Shown: one piece after another, positions 1-5,540 of the stretch
How positions within the stretch are numbered: the stretch's first letter is position 1
Layout: every line of letters begins with the position of its first letter
Origin: Limnohabitans sp.
Lineage (GTDB): Bacteria; Planctomycetota; Phycisphaerae; Phycisphaerales; SM1A02
Reading direction: 5' to 3'
Assembly (NCBI GenBank): GCA_030054275.1
Contig: JASGCF010000139.1
Coordinates: 2,551-8,137 of the forward strand
Length of the DNA: 5,587 nucleotides
Notes under the pieces: generated by a model
Database searches by the model: none
Seen by the model: only the letters and a program-made list of their open reading frames with translations
What the model was told of the DNA's origin: nothing
Program-made: the position numbers and the translations under genes

Positions 1-36
1 GCGATCAACCACGCGATCAACCACGCGATCAACCGC
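1..36 (+). repeat. 12-bp tandem repeat, three copies, encoding DQPR
   Basis: The unit GCGATCAACCAC is present three times head to tail; the third copy has one change (CCGC instead of CCAC at its end). The array touches the window edge and may continue upstream. Because 12 is a multiple of 3, copy-number change keeps the frame, and each unit adds one Asp-Gln-Pro-Arg motif to the tail of the partial gene. Positions just after 36 (GCGACAACAACC) resemble a decayed further copy. Confidence 0.85.
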
Positions 37-260
37 GCGACAACAACCGTCGCGATTCCCGTGATGGTCGCAGCGGAGGGCAACGATCTCAGAACCCCGC
101 GCCCACTGCACCGACTCCGGCTGCAGCGCCCGCTCGAACTTCTCCGCCAACTCCCCCACCAGCCCCCGCAACACCACCTGCACCGAAGCCGCGCTCGCTG
201 TACGGCGGCCGCGTGCGCAAGTTGTCGCCGGGTGAGCGTGTTGGCGGCTCCGACGAGTAA
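1..260 (+). CDS. 3' end of an unidentified gene (low-complexity C-terminal tail)
   Basis: This reading frame is open from the window edge (first full codon at position 3) to TAA at 258-260 and has no in-frame ATG, so it is the last 85 residues of a gene that begins upstream. The visible part looks disordered. It starts with three DQPR repeats, continues with an Arg/Asp/Gly/Ser-rich stretch (to about residue 30 of the visible part), then a Pro/Ala/Thr-rich stretch with about 15 prolines in 35 residues, and ends in a short basic segment (LYGGRVRKLSPGERVGGSDE). No catalytic domain lies in the window, so the product cannot be named. Such tails occur on RNA helicases, pseudouridine synthases and some envelope proteins, but nothing here decides between them. 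The stop lies 5 bases before dxr on the same strand, suggesting a shared operon. Coding status is supported by the in-frame 12-bp repeat and the tight junction with dxr; identity is unknown. Confidence 0.7.
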   Translation, partial: DQPRDQPRDQPRDNNRRDSRDGRSGGQRSQNPAPTAPTPAAAPARTSPPTPPPAPATPPAPKPRSLYGGRVRKLSPGERVGGSDE

Positions 261-265
261 GCGGT

Positions 266-1483
266 ATGTCGACGAACACCATCATTCCACGCCGACTGTT
301 CCTACTTGGCGCAACAGGCTCGATCGGTACGAGCGCGCTCGATGTTGTGCGCGATTTCGTCCGGCGAGGCGAGCGTCGTTTCGAAGTCGCGGGGATTGCG
401 TCGCTCCGCAACGGAACGGCGCTTGCTGCCATCGCGCAAGAGTTCAGAGTGCAGGCAGTCGCCGTTGCGCAGCCCGAAGCGACAGTCGAACTTCCGCAGT
501 CCGTGGCGCTGTATCGCGGGCCGAACGCTGCCTGCGAACTTCTCCAGCGCCACGCGCGACCTGGTGACCTTGTCCTCGCGGCCGTGGTTGGCGCCGCGGG
601 CATTGAGCCCGTACTCACTGCGATTTCGTGCGGCTGTGACATCGCGCTTGCGAACAAAGAGGCGTTGGTCGCAGCTGGGGCGATTGTCATGCCAGCCGCG
701 CGCGCCGCCGGCGTTCGAATGTTGCCCGTCGACAGCGAACACAACGCGCTCTTTCAATGCCTCAAGGCTTCAACTTCTCTGCGTGAGGTACGCAAGGTGG
801 TACTGACCGCGTCCGGTGGCCCCTTTCGCAGCAAGACCCGTGATGAGATGGCTCGTGCGACCGTGGAACATGCCCTCGCCCATCCGACATGGCAGATGGG
901 GCCGAAGGTCACCATCGACAGTGCGTCACTGATGAATAAGGCGCTTGAGTTGATTGAAGCACATTGGTTGTTCGGGCTTGAAAGCGCGCGCCTTGAGGCC
1001 ATCGTGCATCCGCAGTCGATCGTGCACGGCTTCGTCGAATATCTCGATGGGTCGGTCCTCGCGCAACTCTCGCCGCCAGATATGCGCACCCCGATCCAGC
1101 AGGCGCTTTGCGATCCGGAGCGCTTCGACGGGCCGTCGCGAAAGCTCGACTTTCACGCATTGCGCACGCTTGATTTCGCTCCCGTCGACCACGACCGCTT
1201 TCCCGCGATCGCCCTTGCACGACGAGTCATCGACGCGGGTGGCACCGCGGGTGCCGTGTTCAATGCCGCAAACGAGATTGCGGTTGAAGCGTTCTTGGAG
1301 CGGCGGATTGGGTTTCTCGAGATTGCCGAAGTGGTGCGGGAAACACTCGACGCAGCCACTGTGACACCCGTACAAAGCCTCGCTGATGTGCGCGCTGCAG
1401 ATCAGAGTGCACGACATTGCGCGCGTGAAATCATCTTGCTGCGCGCGCGTTCGTTCGGCGCATCAGCGTCGGTCTCGGCGTAG
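266..1483 (+). CDS. dxr: 1-deoxy-D-xylulose 5-phosphate reductoisomerase (DXR, IspC)
   Basis: DXR catalyses the NADPH- and divalent-metal-dependent rearrangement and reduction of 1-deoxy-D-xylulose 5-phosphate to 2-C-methyl-D-erythritol 4-phosphate, the committed step of the MEP isoprenoid pathway, in the cytoplasm. The 405-residue product has the usual family length and all landmarks. The N-terminal Rossmann motif is GATGSIG (15-21), and NKE lies in LANKEALVAAG. The metal-site segment PVDSEHNALFQ gives D156 and E158, and the third ligand is E228 in MNKALE. The substrate phosphate-binding residues S183 (in LTASGGPF), S219, N224 and K225 match the E. coli residues by alignment from memory. The flexible-loop region HPTWQMGPK is present. 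The C-terminal helical domain follows. The ATG at 266 puts the Rossmann motif at the normal distance from the start. No clear Shine-Dalgarno precedes it (only GAG at 255-257), so translation may be coupled to the upstream gene ending at 260. The rseP start follows after 9 bases. Confidence 0.97.
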   Translation: MSTNTIIPRRLFLLGATGSIGTSALDVVRDFVRRGERRFEVAGIASLRNGTALAAIAQEFRVQAVAVAQPEATVELPQSVALYRGPNAACELLQRHARPGDLVLAAVVGAAGIEPVLTAISCGCDIALANKEALVAAGAIVMPAARAAGVRMLPVDSEHNALFQCLKASTSLREVRKVVLTASGGPFRSKTRDEMARATVEHALAHPTWQMGPKVTIDSASLMNKALELIEAHWLFGLESARLEAIVHPQSIVHGFVEYLDGSVLAQLSPPDMRTPIQQALCDPERFDGPSRKLDFHALRTLDFAPVDHDRFPAIALARRVIDAGGTAGAVFNAANEIAVEAFLERRIGFLEIAEVVRETLDAATVTPVQSLADVRAADQSARHCAREIILLRARSFGASASVSA

Positions 1484-1485
1484 GA
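1482..1485 (+). promoter_or_regulatory. Ribosome binding site of rseP overlapping the dxr stop codon
   Basis: AGGA at 1482-1485 uses the last two bases of the dxr TAG stop (1481-1483) and sits 7 bases before the GTG at 1493. This supports the GTG as the rseP start and suggests that terminating dxr ribosomes feed rseP translation. An ATG at 1485-1487 is in another frame. Confidence 0.6.
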
Positions 1486-1492
1486 TGCGCCC

Positions 1493-3592
1493 GTGGGATC
1501 ACTTTCTGGCTTCATTCTCATTCTTCTTGGTTTCGGCTTCCTGATTTTCGTCCATGAACTGGGGCACTTCTTGGCCGCCAAGTGGGCGAATATTCGTGCC
1601 GATGGATTCGCGATTGGCATGGGACCTTGCCTCGTGAGTTACCGCAAAGGCGTGGGCTTCTGCTTCGGTTCGGCGGATGATCGTGTCGTCGCACGATGGA
1701 ACCGCCGACCAATCGAAATCCCAGACGCTGAGCGCGAAGAACTCGGGCTTGGCGAGACCGAGTATTCCCTGCGTGCCTTACCTATCGGCGGGTATGTCCG
1801 CATGCTCGGTCAAGAAGACGGTGCACCGGGTCGATTGAGCGACGACCGTCGCAGTTTTTCGCAAGCCACGATCGGCAGACGCGCCGTTGTGATTCTTGCC
1901 GGCATCACCGCGAACTTGCTGCTGGCGATGCTGCTCTTTCTCATTGCGTTCTTGGCTGGCGTTCGCTTCCCTTCACCGCTGATTGGAATGGTGGTGCCAG
2001 ACAGCCCCGCAGCGAAGGCCGTTGCTGTGGGAAAGGACGCAGACGCTGGCCTCCAACCTGGCGATCGCGTCGTTGGTCTTGACGGCGACGAGGTTCGAAC
2101 TTTCCTCGATCTGCGCGTCGGAACCGCAATGGCGAAACCCGACACGCCCGTCGAGATTGAGGTCGAGCGTCGCGATGCAGAGGGTGTCAAGCGACTCCGG
2201 TTCGTCACGACACCTGTGAAAGACGAGGCGACCGGACTCCTGTCGATCGGCGTCGATCCCGCACGCAGTGCAACGATCACAGCCATTCCCCAAAGCGCCG
2301 ATTTTGTACGCAGTGCGATCCGCTCGCTTGCCCCAGATCTTGCGGATGCTGGTGTCGGTCCTGGCTCGCGCATCACCGCGGTTGATGGAAAACCGATTGC
2401 AACCTACGCAGAATTTGAGCGCGCGTTGATGGCGGCTGGTGGCAATCCTGTTGTTGCAACTTTCACTGGGCTCGCAGGACCAAACGGCACGGAAGAGGCG
2501 ACCACTCGCGAACTCACTGTTCGTCCAGAGCGCATCATGCCGGTCATGCGCGATGCGGAGAGCGCATCAAATCTGCCGCCCGATGTTGCGTTCTTTGGAA
2601 TTGCCCCGTTGGCGCGCGTGGCGTCTGTGGTCGAGGAAAGCGCCAATCGCGATGTCCTCCGTGCGGGTGATGTCTTCCTTCGTGTTGGCTCGACTGTCGC
2701 CCCGCGGACGAGCGAACTTATGGCGCTCTTTCGCGCGTCACCAAGTGCAACGCTCAAAGCAACGGTGTTGCGCGATGGTGCTGAAACAACGGTCGAGTTG
2801 CGCACAGATCGCAACGGTAGAGTTGGCGTGCAACTCGAGCCAGCGCTCGACCTCGCCATGCTTGCGCGACCGATCGAGCAGACCGAAGCGGGTGCGACAC
2901 CTGCACGCGAGTTAGACATCGTACCGCTCGGCTCGGTGCTTTCCGTCGATGACACTCCGGTTGAGAGCCTTCGCGAATTTTGCAGCGCGCTGCAGTCCAT
3001 CGCAAGTGGAACTGCGCAGGGCGAATCGCGAGTGCTGCGCATCGGATTGCGCGACCCTTCACCGGAAGCACGGCCGTCGATCGTTTCTATGACCGTCGGC
3101 GCAAGTGATCTTGAAGGATTGCGCTCGCTCGGTGTTGCGCCACCGCTTCCTGCTGGAATCTTCGATCCAGAGTTCACCGTGCTCAGTGCGAACGGAAATC
3201 CACTCACCGCCATCGCGATGGGCTTCCGGCAAACCTTCATCATGGTCGAGCAGGTGTTCCTGACGATCGACCGCGTCACTCGCGGGTCGGTGGGCGTCGA
3301 TCAGTTGCAAGGTCCAGTGGGCATTCTGCATACAGGCACACAGGTTGCGAGCGAGGGATTCATGTTCATGCTGTTCTTCCTCGCGATGATCAGCGTGAAT
3401 CTCGCCGTCGTCAACCTGCTACCGATTCCGATCGCAGATGGCGGACTGTTTGTGTTCTTGATGTACGAGAAATTCCGCGGTCGACCACCGTCGATCGCGT
3501 TCCAAAATGCGGCTGCGCTGGCGGGCATTGCCCTTGTCGCAGGACTGTTCCTGCTGACCTTCTACAACGATCTCGCGCGAATCTTTGGCTAA
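1493..3592 (+). CDS. rseP: Site-2 protease family intramembrane zinc metalloprotease, extended multi-PDZ form
   Basis: RseP/RasP-type enzymes cut membrane-spanning segments of anti-sigma factors and remnant signal peptides inside the inner membrane. The zinc site is HELGH at residues 21-25 in the first membrane segment, with the third ligand D649 in NLLPIPIADGG (641-651). Four membrane segments are predicted by eye, near 4-33, 130-156, 622-645 and 673-692. The reentrant-loop motif GYVRM (100-104), the AGxxxN segment (136-141) and GPVGI (607-611) are present. The product has 699 residues against about 450 in E. coli. One extra stretch of roughly 35-40 residues lies near 52-87 on the cytoplasmic side. 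The larger excess is in the extracytoplasmic region (about 157-575), where PDZ-like signatures recur near 187, 288, 389 and 477, each followed by a G[VI]xP-like strand. Odd points are Ala before the catalytic Asp (usually Leu) and Leu after DGG (often His). The GTG start is supported by AGGA 7 bases upstream and a normal distance to HELGH. Its substrate is not indicated by the neighbours. Confidence 0.95.
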   Translation: MGSLSGFILILLGFGFLIFVHELGHFLAAKWANIRADGFAIGMGPCLVSYRKGVGFCFGSADDRVVARWNRRPIEIPDAEREELGLGETEYSLRALPIGGYVRMLGQEDGAPGRLSDDRRSFSQATIGRRAVVILAGITANLLLAMLLFLIAFLAGVRFPSPLIGMVVPDSPAAKAVAVGKDADAGLQPGDRVVGLDGDEVRTFLDLRVGTAMAKPDTPVEIEVERRDAEGVKRLRFVTTPVKDEATGLLSIGVDPARSATITAIPQSADFVRSAIRSLAPDLADAGVGPGSRITAVDGKPIATYAEFERALMAAGGNPVVATFTGLAGPNGTEEATTRELTVRPERIMPVMRDAESASNLPPDVAFFGIAPLARVASVVEESANRDVLRAGDVFLRVGSTVAPRTSELMALFRASPSATLKATVLRDGAETTVELRTDRNGRVGVQLEPALDLAMLARPIEQTEAGATPARELDIVPLGSVLSVDDTPVESLREFCSALQSIASGTAQGESRVLRIGLRDPSPEARPSIVSMTVGASDLEGLRSLGVAPPLPAGIFDPEFTVLSANGNPLTAIAMGFRQTFIMVEQVFLTIDRVTRGSVGVDQLQGPVGILHTGTQVASEGFMFMLFFLAMISVNLAVVNLLPIPIADGGLFVFLMYEKFRGRPPSIAFQNAAALAGIALVAGLFLLTFYNDLARIFG

Positions 3593-3606
3593 CGATCGCC
3601 GCGTGA

Positions 3607-3631
3607 CGCATCGGAAATGTCACTCGATGCG
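3607..3631 (+). other. Stem-loop downstream of rseP
   Basis: CGCATCG (3607-3613) and CGATGCG (3625-3631) form a perfect 7-bp stem with an 11-base loop, starting 14 bases after the rseP stop. No run of T follows, so this is not a standard intrinsic terminator. It could protect the 3' end of the transcript or be part of a Rho-dependent end. A 7-bp inverted repeat can also arise by chance. Confidence 0.35.
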
Positions 3632-3658
3632 AAGGCGTCGCGCTTCCCGCGCGTGGGT

Positions 3659-3684
3659 TGTTCTGGGCGAGAAATGTTCTGGGC
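3659..3684 (+). repeat. 10-bp direct repeat upstream of the SDR gene
   Basis: TGTTCTGGGC occurs at 3659-3668 and again at 3675-3684, 16 bases apart start to start, 40-65 bases before the SDR start codon. The position would suit an operator bound by a dimer on nearly successive faces of the helix, but no clear -35/-10 pair is visible beside it. It may equally be a small local duplication. Confidence 0.45.
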
Positions 3685-3711
3685 AACTAAGAACCACGCG
3701 CATCGTTTTTC

Positions 3712-3716
3712 AAAGG
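3712..3716 (+). promoter_or_regulatory. Ribosome binding site of the SDR gene
   Basis: AAAGG lies 7 bases before ATG at 3724. It supports this start, which also places the TGxxxGIG motif at the usual distance from the N-terminus. Confidence 0.6.
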
Positions 3717-3723
3717 CACTTTC

Positions 3724-4443
3724 ATGAGCGACTCTGAGAGCCCCGTTCGTCTTGTTTCGATTGTCACCGGCGCAGGAAGCGGCATCGGTGCTGCCTGTGC
3801 CCGCATGCTCGCAGATGCCGGGTATGCCGTCGTCTTGGTTGGTCGTCGCTACGACATGCTTGAGTCGGTGCGCGCATCACTCTGCGAACCGTCACGACAC
3901 CTTTCGATTCCAGCAGATGTCGCAGATAGCGAGCGAGCAGCAGAGGTCATTGATCGCACTGTTGATGCGTTCGGCCGCATTGATGCACTCGTCCTTGCGG
4001 CAGGTACAGCCCCGAAAGTTCCAATCGATCAAACGACCGAGGCGGTACTCGAAGAGGCATTCTTTGTGAATGCATTCGGCAAGGCCTTTCCGATTGTGCG
4101 CGCATGGCCGATTTTCAAGCGCCAGCGATCGGGGCGTGTGGTTGTTGTTTCAACCATCGGAACGCTTGATCCATTCCCAGGTTTCTTTGCCTACGCAGCG
4201 AGCAAAGCGGCTGCGGACAGTTTCGTGCGCTCGATGAAGGTCGAGGGCAAAGCGATCGGCGTGAAAGCATTTGCTGTCAATCCTGGCGCCGTCGAAACCG
4301 ACATGCTTCGCAAGAACTTCCCAGAAAGCGTTGTCCCTCGGTCGAAAGCGCTACCACCCGAGGCGATTGCATCGATTGTGGTTGCGTGCGCGACCGGCGC
4401 GCGGGATGAGGACAACGGCAAGGTGATTCCCGTCCCCTCCTGA
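3724..4443 (+). CDS. Classical short-chain dehydrogenase/reductase (SDR), substrate unknown
   Basis: The 239-residue product is a single Rossmann-fold oxidoreductase of the classical SDR family, probably cytoplasmic and soluble. The cofactor loop TGAGSGIG is at residues 15-22. GRR (40-42) at the end of strand 2, with no Asp there, points to NADP(H) rather than NAD(H). The conserved D65-V66 contacts the adenine ring in relatives. The NNAG motif is changed to LAAG (91-94). The catalytic residues are N116, S143 (or T144), Y157 and K161, in the pattern S...YAASK, and PG in VNPGAVETDM follows. The Ser-Tyr spacing is one residue longer than the commonest pattern if S143 is the catalytic Ser. The C-terminus is short (ends VIPVPS) and lacks the frequent DGG ending. 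It is not tightly linked to rseP (131-base gap) and is convergent with smpB (24-base gap). Relatives include FabG-type ketoacyl reductases and YdfG-type hydroxyacid dehydrogenases; the sequence does not decide which substrate it uses. Confidence 0.92.
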   Translation: MSDSESPVRLVSIVTGAGSGIGAACARMLADAGYAVVLVGRRYDMLESVRASLCEPSRHLSIPADVADSERAAEVIDRTVDAFGRIDALVLAAGTAPKVPIDQTTEAVLEEAFFVNAFGKAFPIVRAWPIFKRQRSGRVVVVSTIGTLDPFPGFFAYAASKAAADSFVRSMKVEGKAIGVKAFAVNPGAVETDMLRKNFPESVVPRSKALPPEAIASIVVACATGARDEDNGKVIPVPS

Positions 4444-4451
4444 CATGCCTT

Positions 4452-4461
4452 CTTGCGCAAG
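4452..4461. other. Perfect 10-bp palindrome between convergent SDR and smpB genes
   Basis: CTTGCGCAAG lies in the 24-base gap between the SDR stop (4441-4443) and the smpB stop (complement of 4468-4470). It has no central loop and no T run on either strand, so it is unlikely to be a bidirectional intrinsic terminator. No other terminator fits in this gap, so transcripts from one gene may run into the other. Confidence 0.3.
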
Positions 4462-4467
4462 CGTGTG

Positions 4468-4956
4468 TTACCGACGACGACTCATGGCGCGATCCATGTC
4501 GCGTCGATCCTCGCGCTTCGCGATGTCCGCGCGCTTGTCGTGTGCCTTCTTTCCGACGCCGATGCCGACCAACAGTTTCGCGCGTCCCTTCACCCAGTAG
4601 ATCTTCAGCGGAACGATGGTGGCTCCTCGTGTTTTCGCCTCTGTGGTGAACTTCACCATCTCGCGGGTGTGCGCAAGCAGCCTCCGCGGACGATTCGGAA
4701 CATGCTGACGATGTACTCCGGCCGGCGGGTACTCCGCAATGGTCACATTCAGCAGCGTCCACTGCGGCGGGTCGCCATCCGCACGCACCCAACCCTCGGA
4801 CAGACTGGCCTGCCCTTGTCGCAGACTTTTCACCTCTGTACCGACAAGTTGAATGCCGCACTCAAGCGTCTCTGCGATCGCGTAATCGTGACGCGACTTC
4901 CGGTTTTCAATGACCGGTTCGCGATCTTGAGTGTCCTTTTTCTTGCCCTTCGCCAT
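4468..4956 (-). CDS. smpB: SsrA-binding protein SmpB
   Basis: SmpB binds tmRNA (SsrA) and brings it to stalled ribosomes for trans-translation, which frees the ribosome and tags the unfinished protein for degradation. The 162-residue product matches the family from end to end. A basic N-terminus (MAKGKKK) is followed by NRKSRHDY (18-25), GTEVKSLR (39-46), QASL, the LLNVTIAEY strand, RPRRLL, VPLKIYWVKGRAK (115-127), GKKAHDKR (135-142) and a basic C-terminal tail ending MSRRR, which in known SmpB folds into the empty mRNA channel. The usual NHDP before the RxRxLL segment is changed (HVPNRPRRLL). An in-frame ATG at 4971 would add five residues (MSRIW). The ATG at 4956 is preferred because GAGGA lies 5 bases before it and the resulting MAK start is typical of the family. 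The stop codon is the complement of 4468-4470. No ssrA gene is visible in the window. Confidence 0.96.
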   Translation of the reverse strand: MAKGKKKDTQDREPVIENRKSRHDYAIAETLECGIQLVGTEVKSLRQGQASLSEGWVRADGDPPQWTLLNVTIAEYPPAGVHRQHVPNRPRRLLAHTREMVKFTTEAKTRGATIVPLKIYWVKGRAKLLVGIGVGKKAHDKRADIAKREDRRDMDRAMSRRR

Positions 4957-4961
4957 CCAAA

Positions 4962-4966
4962 TCCTC
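4962..4966 (-). promoter_or_regulatory. Ribosome binding site deciding the smpB start
   Basis: On the - strand GAGGA (complement of 4962-4966) sits 5 bases before the ATG at 4956-4954. The alternative ATG at 4971-4969 has only a weak GGGCGG directly upstream. Confidence 0.6.
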
Positions 4967-4980
4967 GACATCCGCCCGTG

Positions 4981-5340
4981 AGACGGAACAACACATCAGC
5001 CGTGGGGCCGAGAGGGTATCAGCCGCGCCTGCTCATGATGCCGCTCTCGAGGCAGAAGTCGTCCACAACGCGCATTCAACCCCCGACATTGGCGTGCAGG
5101 CGTCCGGTACCTCCGAAGCTTGTGTGTCGCATACATCGAAGCCCCACACAGACAGATGTGGATTTTGCCCCCACTTCGACACAGGCGAGCGAACTCCTCC
5201 GCCCGATAGCGCGTGTGCGGAACCTTAGAAAGTTCACCTTTTTGCGGATCGATTCGGCCCGCAAGCCGAAAGTGCAGCAAGATAACGAAACCGTGCGCGT
5301 TGGCGCATGGTGCCGTCCATCCATCCGCTTGGCGTTCCCG
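4981..5340. other. Stretch upstream of smpB without a convincing gene
   Basis: Open frames exist on both strands here, but none has a recognisable domain, a good ribosome binding site or plausible composition. The - strand is the 5' side of smpB, so its promoter should lie here or further upstream; I see no convincing -35/-10 pair. ATCAGCCG occurs twice (4995-5002 and 5018-5025). A weak 5-bp hairpin CCACA/TGTGG lies near 5144-5161. The more notable overlapping inverted repeats at 5242-5270 are listed separately. No tRNA arm pattern or tmRNA end is visible. Confidence 0.5.
5242..5270. other. Two overlapping, mutually exclusive 6-bp hairpins
   Basis: TTGCGG (5242-5247) can pair with CCGCAA (5259-5264), and TTCGGC (5253-5258) can pair with GCCGAA (5265-5270). 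Each stem uses bases in the other's loop. The two 3' arms are directly adjacent, leaving no connecting loop, so both stems are unlikely to form together as a pseudoknot; they would compete, as in attenuators. No T run follows on either strand. Chance occurrence is possible in GC-rich DNA. Confidence 0.35.
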
Positions 5341-5442
5341 AGGATCTCCCTAAAGAAGGATCTCCCTAAAGAAGGATCTCCCTAAAGAAGGTTCTCCCTA
5401 AAGAAGGATCTCCCTAAAGAAGGTTCTCCCCAAAGAAGGTTC
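5341..5442. repeat. 16-bp tandem repeat array, six full copies plus a degenerate end
   Basis: The unit AGGATCTCCCTAAAGA is repeated head to tail without spacers: units begin at 5341, 5357, 5373, 5389, 5405 and 5421. Units 1, 2, 3 and 5 are identical. Unit 4 has A to T at base 4; unit 6 has that same change plus T to C at base 11. A partial seventh copy (AGGTTC, then divergent) starts at 5437. Since 16 is not a multiple of 3, the TAA in each unit falls in successive frames, and the complement carries TAG likewise, so the array stops translation in all six frames and is not coding. There are no spacers, so this is not CRISPR. It is best described as an intergenic minisatellite. Confidence 0.95.
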
Positions 5443-5484
5443 CGCCGAAGTCGGCATGGTTGATGGCGTGAGTGAGTCCCCCCC

Positions 5485-5512
5485 GCTGCAGAGTCCCTGC
5501 TGCAGAGTCCCT
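5485..5512. repeat. 14-bp tandem duplication
   Basis: GCTGCAGAGTCCCT is present twice, exactly and back to back (5485-5498 and 5499-5512), just after a run of seven C residues (5478-5484). It looks like a recent slippage or duplication event. It is 48 bases after the last full 16-bp unit and has no sequence relation to that unit. No gene is convincingly encoded across it. Confidence 0.85.
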
Positions 5513-5525
5513 GCGACACCCCAAG

Positions 5526-5540
5526 CTACAGATGCTGTAG
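5526..5540. other. Small hairpin near the window end
   Basis: CTACAG (5526-5531), loop ATG, CTGTAG (5535-5540) form a perfect 6-bp stem with a 3-base loop. CACC (5517-5520) and GGTG (5543-5546) could extend it past an internal bulge. No T run follows on either strand. It may be a protein site or a structured RNA element, or chance. Confidence 0.35.

Noticed and set aside
61..567. + strand open frame of 168 codons across the dxr start
   Set aside because: It overlaps both the upstream tail frame and dxr in another frame, and its Arg/Ala/Cys-rich product resembles no family.
2404..3279. - strand open frame of 291 codons inside rseP
   Set aside because: Its Ser/Arg/Thr-rich composition is what the complement of a GC-rich gene gives, and the + strand encodes a clear RseP.
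3593..3723. bamA or another envelope gene following rseP, as in proteobacteria
   Set aside because: The space holds no open frame and the next gene is a short-chain dehydrogenase.
4996..5280. - strand open frame of 94 codons upstream of smpB
   Set aside because: It starts with TTG, has no ribosome binding site and no recognisable motif, and is rich in Arg, Cys and His; a real small gene cannot be fully excluded.
5076..5324. - strand ATG open frame of 82 codons in the non-coding stretch
   Set aside because: There is no good ribosome binding site, no domain, and it overlaps another equally unsupported frame on the same strand.
4453..5385. Long + strand open frame of 310 codons running antisense through smpB and into the 16-bp array
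   Set aside because: It is antisense to the whole of smpB, whose identity is certain, has no recognisable domain or ribosome binding site, and ends only because the repeat array supplies a stop.
5341..5442. CRISPR array or replication iterons
   Set aside because: The 16-bp units are directly abutting with no spacers, so CRISPR is excluded. No replication initiator gene, DnaA box cluster or AT-rich unwinding region is visible, so an iteron origin is unsupported.
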